This document shows positions 22,005 to 26,512 of a DNA stretch of 26,512 nucleotides, one piece after another (positions within the stretch are counted from its first letter, which is position 1; every line of letters begins with the position of its first letter). Origin of the DNA: an uncultured Bacilli bacterium (GTDB lineage Bacteria > Bacillota_I > Bacilli_A > RF39 > UBA660). A program made the position numbers and the translations under genes. The DNA lies in the NCBI GenBank assembly GCA_934096125.1, contig CAKOLB010000011.1, positions 1-26,512 of the forward strand, in the 5' to 3' direction. Below the pieces are notes generated by a model. That model saw only the letters and a list, made by a program, of their open reading frames with translations, was not told the DNA's origin and searched no databases.

Positions 22005-22772
22005 ATGAGTATAAATGATATATTAAGTAAAATAATAAATAATGAAAAAGCATATGAGGAAAGTAATTTAGAAATAGTTTTTGCAAGTAAAGAACTAGAA
22101 GCACTAGTAGGTCAGTGGCTCGGAGTACTTCCATTTTTAGAAAGGCAAGGTAAAAATAATTCTTCAGCCCAAATATATTTAAGTGCTCGGAAGTTAATCG
22201 AAAAAAGAAAAGTAACTAGTAAAGAAAGTTACATGATAAATAGTAAGTTTAGTCAAATACTTGAAAATATTGGTTTAACTGATGATACATGCGTTCTTGA
22301 TAGGTATGACAGATATAATTATTCTTTTAAATGTTTTTTAAAAAATGAAAATAAAACTTTAGAAATTTATTTAAGAATTGGCAATACCAAAACGATAACG
22401 GTTAAAAAGCAAAATGAATTATCTACTTATGAGTGTCTTGAAGATGGCTCAGTAGTTAAGTTAGTAGAAAAGCTGGTATACGGGGATAATAACCTAGTTT
22501 ATATGTCAAAAGATGGTAAAATAACTTACCAAACAAAACATAGCTTAATTACAATAATGTATGATGAAGAAAATAACTTCCCTACAGAAGAAATTGAGCA
22601 TTATTTACTAAGCCTGCATGCTCCATTAAATGTTAACAAAGTTTATCAAAAACTAAATAAAATGTTAAGCGACTTTGAAATAGTTAGCATTGATATTAAG
22701 ACAAATAAAGATGAAAAACTAGAAATTTCTTTTGCAAACCTAGTTCCTAAACGCAAATTGGCTCGGAAATAA
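22005..22772 (+). CDS. Protein of unknown function
   Basis: A 255-residue, soluble, charged protein without a signal peptide or membrane segment. The first 80 residues look helical (SINDILSKIINNEKAYEESNL, then a WLGVLPFLERQ turn); residues 95-200 look strand-rich (YSFKCFLKNENKTLEIYLRIGN, TITVKK, YECLEDGSVVKLVEKLVYGDNNLVYMSKDGKI); the last 50 return to helix and strand. A single Trp lies in the VGQWLGVL segment. I recognise no family. The ATG at 22005 has AAAGGAGAAAAAT in front of it and replaces an upstream in-frame TTG at 21960, which lies within the promoter. The gene ends in a terminator that also overlaps its stop codon, so it is transcribed alone. Confidence 0.78.
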   Translation: MSINDILSKIINNEKAYEESNLEIVFASKELEALVGQWLGVLPFLERQGKNNSSAQIYLSARKLIEKRKVTSKESYMINSKFSQILENIGLTDDTCVLDRYDRYNYSFKCFLKNENKTLEIYLRIGNTKTITVKKQNELSTYECLEDGSVVKLVEKLVYGDNNLVYMSKDGKITYQTKHSLITIMYDEENNFPTEEIEHYLLSLHAPLNVNKVYQKLNKMLSDFEIVSIDIKTNKDEKLEISFANLVPKRKLARK

Positions 22773-22789
22773 TAACCGCCAATTTTTTT
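22755..22789 (+). terminator. Rho-independent terminator
   Basis: AAATTGGC (22755-22762) and GCCAATTT (22778-22785) pair over a 15-base loop that holds the stop codon, followed by T-run. The stem lies partly in the coding end of the unknown gene. Confidence 0.8.
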
Positions 22790-22790
22790 A

Positions 22791-22819
22791 ATGACATTTA
22801 TTTAAAACTTTGATAAAAT
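22791..22819 (+). promoter_or_regulatory. Promoter of the zinc-ribbon operon
   Basis: ATGACA (22791-22796), 17 bp, TAAAAT (22814-22819) with TGA just before the -10 as an extended element. Confidence 0.55.
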
Positions 22820-22841
22820 AAAAATAGAGAGGGGAATATAT

Positions 22842-23546
22842 ATGGCTTTAATTAAATGTCCTGAGTGTGACAAAAAGATGAGTGACCAAGCTTCCAGTTG
22901 TCCTCATTGTGGTTACACTAAAGAAAGAAATGAAACTAACAAGTTAAATAGTTTTAAAAAGAAGGGTAATTCTAAATACTTACTTATATTATTAGTAGTT
23001 TTAATTGGAGGTTATTTTTTATTCTTTTATGAAAAAGATAATAATACCCAAAATAATGATAATCCGGGGACGACTCCACAAACTCAGTTAAAACCGAATG
23101 CAAATGGTAACTATGAGTTTAACCAAAATGGTAAATATTTTGAATTTCCAACGAACTACAAAGTCTATATAAGTAAGGATGGAAGTATTTATGTTGGTCA
23201 AAATATTGATGATGAGGGAGCCTTAATACCATATCTAATGATTGAAAAATATAAAAATTACACAAGCCCTGAAGCTCTTTTAAAAGACTTTACTACAGCG
23301 TTAGGTCAAGAGTATCAAGATGCAAAGATAACTATTGATTTAATAAGTTCCCAAATTGGTGATAAATATGTTTATGGTATGCAATTTGCATATACTTCAA
23401 GTGGCCATTTGGTTATTGATAATCGTTATGCTTTTCTAGTTGGAAATAGTATGTATTTAGTGACTACTAAAGAGGAAAATACTAATACTGATGAAATAAA
23501 TAATGTTGGTAGATTAATAATTGAAAGTTTAAAGGAGGTAAGTTAA
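22842..23546 (+). CDS. Zinc-ribbon membrane protein
   Basis: The 234-residue product begins with a zinc ribbon (Cys6, Cys9, Cys20, Cys23 in CPECDKKMSDQASSCPHCG). A hydrophobic segment at about 46-64 follows, and then an Asn-rich linker (NNTQNNDNPGTT) and an extracellular domain of about 145 residues (from YEFNQNGKYFEFP to VGRLIIESLKEV). This domain has an alternating strand and helix pattern like DcrB- or PsbP-like proteins, but that is tentative. The ribbon is cytoplasmic by the positive-inside rule. AGAGAGGGG lies upstream. The first ten residues are nearly identical to those of the next gene, which starts one base after this stop, so the two form an operon. Confidence 0.85.
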   Translation: MALIKCPECDKKMSDQASSCPHCGYTKERNETNKLNSFKKKGNSKYLLILLVVLIGGYFLFFYEKDNNTQNNDNPGTTPQTQLKPNANGNYEFNQNGKYFEFPTNYKVYISKDGSIYVGQNIDDEGALIPYLMIEKYKNYTSPEALLKDFTTALGQEYQDAKITIDLISSQIGDKYVYGMQFAYTSSGHLVIDNRYAFLVGNSMYLVTTKEENTNTDEINNVGRLIIESLKEVS

Positions 23547-23547
23547 G

Positions 23548-24702
23548 ATGGCTTTAATCAAATGTAAAGAGTGTGGCAAAAATATGTCAAGTACAGCGAA
23601 AGCTTGTCCAAACTGTGGGTTTAAAAATGATAGCAAAACCTGCCCTGAGTGTCATGCAGTTGTCAAGCCAAGTGAAGTTACTTGTCATGAATGTGGTTAT
23701 CCTTTGCAAAAGAAAAATGCTCAAAGTATAATAAATGAAAACTTAGATAAAATTACTGGTGCACAAAGTAGAAACTATGTAACCTTTAAAGATTTATTTA
23801 AAAATACTTTTGAAAAACATAGTGAAGATGAATTAGATGAAGTCTTTACATGTGGAGGAGAGAAGACTACACCAAATATCAAAGATATTGACCCTCATAA
23901 AGCTAGTGCCTGGGTATATTTTAAGATACTTCTATTCTTCCTTATAGCTTATATTCCAGTTCGAATTGGTTTTATAACTTATGGTAATGCTAACTTTTTA
24001 CCAGCGATGATAATGCTTGCAGCCTTTGCCGTACCTGTAACCATTCTTATATTTTTCTTTGAAATTAATATTTTTCGAAATATCCCTTTTTACAAAGTAA
24101 TAAAGTATTTCGTCTGGGGTGGAGGTTTAAGTTTAATTCTAGCTATTCTTTTCTTCTCCTTGGAATTTAATACCGATATTACAACTTACTTTGGAGCAAT
24201 GATGGTTGGTTTAATTGAAGAAGTTGCTAAAGCGGTAATAGTTGCTATATTTTTATTTAAAAGTCGTAAAAGTGAGTACATTTTAAATGGTCTACTTATT
24301 GGTGCTGCCGTTGGAGCAGGTTTTGCTGCTTTTGAAACTGCCGGATATATTTTAAGATTTGGCTTAAATGGTGGCTTAGAAACAATGCTTGAAGTTATCA
24401 AACTTCGTGGATTTTTAGCACCAGGTGGTCATGTTGCATGGGCTGCCATTGAAGGAGCTGCGCTAATGTATGTTAAGGGCTTTGATAAACTTGATAAAAA
24501 ACACTTAAATGACAAAAGATTTTTATGTATTTGTTTAATTCCAATTGTTCTTCATGGAATGTGGGATATGCCAATTCAAACTCCATATTATCTATTGCAA
24601 ATAGCTTTAACTGTTGCAGCTTGGCTTGTAATAATATACTTTATAAATCTTGGCTTAAAGCAAGTTGATGATGCCAAAGCGCTAGCTAAAGCCCAAAAAT
24701 AA
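23548..24702 (+). CDS. Zinc-ribbon PrsW-type membrane protease
   Basis: A 384-residue integral membrane protease. Two zinc ribbons use Cys6/9/20/23 and Cys32/35/46/49. After a linker and several membrane helices the PrsW hallmarks appear: EEVAK (Glu224, Glu225, Lys228), the GFAAFETAGY segment with Glu263, His295 in GGHVAWAAIEG and His336 in LHGMWD. Family members such as Bacillus subtilis PrsW make the first cut in anti-sigma factors to start regulated proteolysis. The zinc ribbons are unusual additions and may sense or recruit. It shares its N-terminal ribbon with the preceding gene and has AAAGGAGGT in the intergenic base run. The neighbour is a plausible substrate or partner, not shown. 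Confidence 0.9.
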   Translation: MALIKCKECGKNMSSTAKACPNCGFKNDSKTCPECHAVVKPSEVTCHECGYPLQKKNAQSIINENLDKITGAQSRNYVTFKDLFKNTFEKHSEDELDEVFTCGGEKTTPNIKDIDPHKASAWVYFKILLFFLIAYIPVRIGFITYGNANFLPAMIMLAAFAVPVTILIFFFEINIFRNIPFYKVIKYFVWGGGLSLILAILFFSLEFNTDITTYFGAMMVGLIEEVAKAVIVAIFLFKSRKSEYILNGLLIGAAVGAGFAAFETAGYILRFGLNGGLETMLEVIKLRGFLAPGGHVAWAAIEGAALMYVKGFDKLDKKHLNDKRFLCICLIPIVLHGMWDMPIQTPYYLLQIALTVAAWLVIIYFINLGLKQVDDAKALAKAQK

Positions 24703-24730
24703 AAATGGAAAATTAAACTTCCATTTTTTT
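24702..24730 (+). terminator. Terminator of the zinc-ribbon operon
   Basis: AAAATGGAA (24702-24710) and TTCCATTTT (24719-24727) form a nine-pair stem over an eight-base loop, followed by T-run. Confidence 0.85.
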
Positions 24731-24867
24731 AGTTAGTTTTATCTTTCAAAAGATACATATTACTAGCTTATTAAAAACATTTAAGAACATATGCAACAAA
24801 GATGAAAAGTTTCATTATACATAATATATCAAAAAAGTTAAAAGTATGATAAACTTAAATTAAAGTA

Positions 24868-24895
24868 GAGGGTGGATTTATGTCAAGTTTTTAGA
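24868..24895 (+). pseudogene. Start of a gene cut off by the IS remnant
   Basis: GAGGGTGG is well placed before an ATG at 24880, but only four codons (Met-Ser-Ser-Phe) are read before TAG, where the TGTCAAG-type element end begins at 24881. The most likely reading is that an element inserted within or at the edge of a gene; no downstream part of the gene was found. Confidence 0.3.
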
Positions 24896-25213
24896 CACAA
24901 TTTTTCGCAATTTTCTTTGTTTATCAAAAGTTTTCTCGGTATAAAATTAAACACTATACTATTGATAAATTAGCTATATAGTTATTATATTTTTCATTTG
25001 GTGTAATATATCCTATAGTACTATGAATTCTTTTGTTGTTATACCAACTTTCTATAAACTCAAATATGGCTAATTTTACTTCTTCAAATGTTTCATAATT
25101 ACTAACATTTACTTCTTCTTTTTTTAATATGGCATTGAAGCTCTCCATACTTGCGTTATTCATAATAAATTTTTTTTAAATATTTATATTAATTTATTAT
25201 ATTATGTTAGACA
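24881..25213 (-). mobile_element. IS3-family insertion sequence remnant
   Basis: A fragment of an IS3-type transposase lies on the minus strand between a TGTCAAG...TTAGACAC-like end (24881-24898) and a short TTAGACA...TTTTTGTTC stretch (25206-25222) which may be another end. The element is only about 330 bp, far below the usual 1.2-1.5 kb. The rest of the stretch 24703-25331 has no other gene. Confidence 0.6.
24954..25163 (-). pseudogene. IS3-type transposase (integrase core), C-terminal fragment
   Basis: The 69-residue fragment contains NNASMESFNAILKKEEV, the YETFEEVKLAIFEFIE helix, then WYNNKRIHSTIGYITPNEKY, which is the well-known end of the IS3 integrase core, including the glutamate of the DDE triad (in MESF). 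The first two catalytic aspartates and the rest of the protein are missing, so it is inactive. The sequence before the first Met is AT-rich and non-coding, meaning the 5' part was lost. Confidence 0.8.
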
Positions 25214-25271
25214 TTTTTGTTCATCGTGGATGGAAATTTTCATCTACTCTAGACAAGAAATATAAATTTTC

Positions 25272-25310
25272 TTCAAAATAAAGAAAACTAGTTTGTTTCA
25301 AACTAGTCTC
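25272..25310 (-). terminator. Strong terminator of the exported-protein gene
   Basis: ACTAGTTTG (25287-25295) and CAAACTAGT (25299-25307) make a perfect nine-pair stem with a three-base loop. On the minus strand it is followed by TTTTCTTTATTTT, at the 3' side of the gene ending at 25332. Confidence 0.85.
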
Positions 25311-25331
25311 ACTAATAAATTGTAATTTTCA

Positions 25332-26075
25332 TTACGATATAAGTTCTATATTTACTGCATTGATTTGTGGTGGATTTGAATATTCACTTAAACCACTAAA
25401 TGTTACTCTTACTTTATTATTTACTGCATAATAATCATTTGTACCATTTGTTGTCCTTGATATTTTCATTGTTACTTTATCCTTCACTTTAAACGATTTA
25501 CTATCTCTTAATACTTCAACAGTTATATAATTTTCTTCTGCAACAATGATTTTTCCCTCAAAAACATCTTTAGATTCTACAAATTTTATTATTTCTTGAT
25601 TATTTATAGCATCTAATATTTTTGCTTCATCATCAATAAATACTTTCTTAATAAACTTTTCTTGTTCTTCTTTACTATTATTTATTAAACCAACTATTAC
25701 TTTATTAGTTATATCATCAACATAATTGAATGCAAAATTAGATATATCATTATTATCTTCTAAATAATTAATAATATAATTATTTATTTCTTTTGCACTA
25801 AGTTTTTGTTCTAGTTCGAATCTCATAAACCAACTACCCATTTTAACGCCAATATTATTTTCATAGGGTTCATTTGGCGATACTCCAACATATCTAATAA
25901 CTTTATAACCTAATCCCCAATATGTCACTTTACTGCCATCATTATTAACTATTTTGATACAATACTTTGGCTCATGCCCTGTTGTTACTCTACCACTATC
26001 TATATAGTTTGTTATAATTCCCATTGCAATAAGTCCTATCAAAATAATTCCTACGCTAATACATATTTTTTTCAT
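25332..26075 (-). CDS. Membrane-anchored exported protein with a possible YobA/DUF3221-like end
   Basis: The 247-residue product has an N-terminal hydrophobic anchor (about 5-24, MKKICISVGIILIGLIAMGII) and an extracellular body. Residues 30-75 hold TTGHEPKYCIKIV, a KVTYWGLGYKVIRYVGVSPNEPY block and WFMRFE, known to me from a set of Bacillota exported proteins without an assigned role. The end (VFEGKIIVAEENYITVEV, then NNKVRVTFSGLSEYSNPPQINAVNIEL) resembles the YobA/DUF3221 beta-barrel type. A single Cys (CIKIV) is not in a lipobox position. ATG at 26075 is preferred to 26093 because AAAGGAGG lies between them. It follows a short frameshifted ORF and precedes a strong terminator. Confidence 0.8.
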   Translation of the reverse strand: MKKICISVGIILIGLIAMGIITNYIDSGRVTTGHEPKYCIKIVNNDGSKVTYWGLGYKVIRYVGVSPNEPYENNIGVKMGSWFMRFELEQKLSAKEINNYIINYLEDNNDISNFAFNYVDDITNKVIVGLINNSKEEQEKFIKKVFIDDEAKILDAINNQEIIKFVESKDVFEGKIIVAEENYITVEVLRDSKSFKVKDKVTMKISRTTNGTNDYYAVNNKVRVTFSGLSEYSNPPQINAVNIELIS

Positions 26076-26093
26076 AAAATTTCCTCCTTTCAT

Positions 26094-26275
26094 TTAAGGT
26101 TCTTTATTGTTTTTATCACCATTTTGATGAGCAGATGATAAGCATAAAAACACTACTCCTGTATTAGTATCCTTATCAATAAAATTCATGATGGATACAA
26201 CATAAAAAATTATTGAAGTAACAAGAAAACATATAAAGTTTATCTTTCCTTTGTTGTTTTTTGGCCTTTTTTCAT
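26094..26275 (-). pseudogene. Small membrane protein gene, frameshifted near its start
   Basis: A minus-strand frame encodes a C-terminal stretch of about 60 codons: a basic KRPKNNKGK region, one membrane segment (INFICFLVTSIIFYVVSIM), then FIDKDTNTGVVFLCLSSAHQ. These blocks recall small one-pass proteins beside exported proteins in other Bacillota. The only ATG with this frame in reach (26275-26273) is out of frame by one base: six A follow it where seven would be needed. The stop is one base before the upstream ATG of the exported-protein gene. It may be a sequencing or assembly slip, a pseudogene, or slippage-regulated; the last cannot be told from one read. Confidence 0.5.
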
Positions 26276-26358
26276 TCTATCATCTCACTTTCAAATTACT
26301 ATTTATAAAGACAAGTACAAATTATAACTTCAAATGCATACTTACAATTTTATATATT

Positions 26359-26511
26359 CTAATCTTTAAACCATTTTACTAAAAATGGCTTAATTAATTC
26401 GTAAATAAATATTGCCATAAAGTTTATTAAGAATACTATTAATATCAAACTAATATCTATTGATGTTATACTTATTAATTTACCAATAGGTGTAACAAAC
26501 ACTATGAGTTC
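26359..26511 (-). CDS. C-terminal end of a probable P-type cation-transporting ATPase (partial)
   Basis: The frame runs off the window edge and ends at TAG (26361-26359). Fifty residues are seen: ELIVFVTPIGKLISI, then a hydrophobic segment (SLILIVFLINFMAIFIYELIKPF) and a basic KWFKD end. The helix followed by Glu-Leu-Ile-Lys matches the last helix of calcium- or cation-ATPases, in which the terminal helix carries an E-x-x-K end. The catalytic domain lies outside. The identification rests on one helix and is moderate. Confidence 0.5.
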   Translation of the reverse strand, partial: ELIVFVTPIGKLISITSIDISLILIVFLINFMAIFIYELIKPFLVKWFKD

Positions 26512-26512
26512 A

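Noticed and set aside
25200..25260. A palindromic stretch (GATGGAAA/TTTTCATC) beyond the IS remnant
   Set aside because: AT-rich, short, near a much stronger terminator, and not tied to a gene end.
1..26512. CRISPR arrays, rRNA or tRNA genes
   Set aside because: No regular spacer-repeat arrays, no conserved rRNA blocks and no cloverleaf-like strings were seen on either strand; the 21-bp phased tracts are too short and AT-rich to be a CRISPR array.

Overview
The window looks like chromosomal DNA from an uncultured, AT-rich, Gram-positive bacterium (Bacillota, possibly one of the small-genome gut Bacilli or Clostridia). The grounds are very low GC, strong AGGAGG-type ribosome binding sites, RNase J-type and SpoIVA proteins, and the nusA-infB-rbfA-truB gene order. 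TGA is used as a stop and TGG for Trp, so the code is standard. TTG starts are common (RNase J homologue, flavodoxin-like gene, rnpM, truB, spoIVA). SpoIVA implies a spore-forming lineage. Taxonomy beyond this is inference.

Layout. (1) 1-1110: a terminator, then an AT-rich element with AAATTT tracts exactly 21 bp apart and a 17-bp inverted repeat, then ssb and a small XRE-type regulator with its own consensus promoter. (2) 1151-3680: a membrane-anchored protein resembling a degenerate NodB-type deacetylase, then an RNase J homologue whose metal-binding motif is broken. (3) 3680-5815: a small helical protein, a coiled-coil membrane protein, a CmpB-type membrane protein and a flavodoxin-like protein. 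(4) 5855-6622: a decayed HipA-like gene with about six single-base frameshifts. (5) 6674-12621: the translation operon rimP (short), nusA, rnpM, infB, rbfA, two unknown genes that share a domain, and truB, between a leader hairpin and a terminator. ylxQ and ylxP, often found in this operon, are absent. (6) 12748-17407: a SWIM-SNF2 ATPase and a convergent beta-lactamase-fold hydrolase separated by a bidirectional terminator. (7) 17532-19681: a membrane-anchored HTH protein followed by a secreted protein of unknown function. (8) 19703-21697: spoIVA, with an inverted repeat that could mask its ribosome binding site, and a convergent ASCH-domain gene with a possibly structured leader. (9) 22005-24730: an unknown gene, then a two-gene operon of zinc-ribbon membrane proteins, the second a PrsW-type protease. 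(10) 24881-26512: an IS3-family remnant, a membrane-anchored exported protein, a frameshifted small membrane ORF and the C-terminal end of a probable P-type cation ATPase, all on the minus strand.

The observations most worth a second look are the repeated unknown domain inside the translation operon, the phased tracts before ssb, the RNase J homologue that has lost catalytic ligands, the single-domain RimP, the HTH-membrane/secreted protein pair and the zinc-ribbon/PrsW pair. No CRISPR array, rRNA or tRNA was seen.
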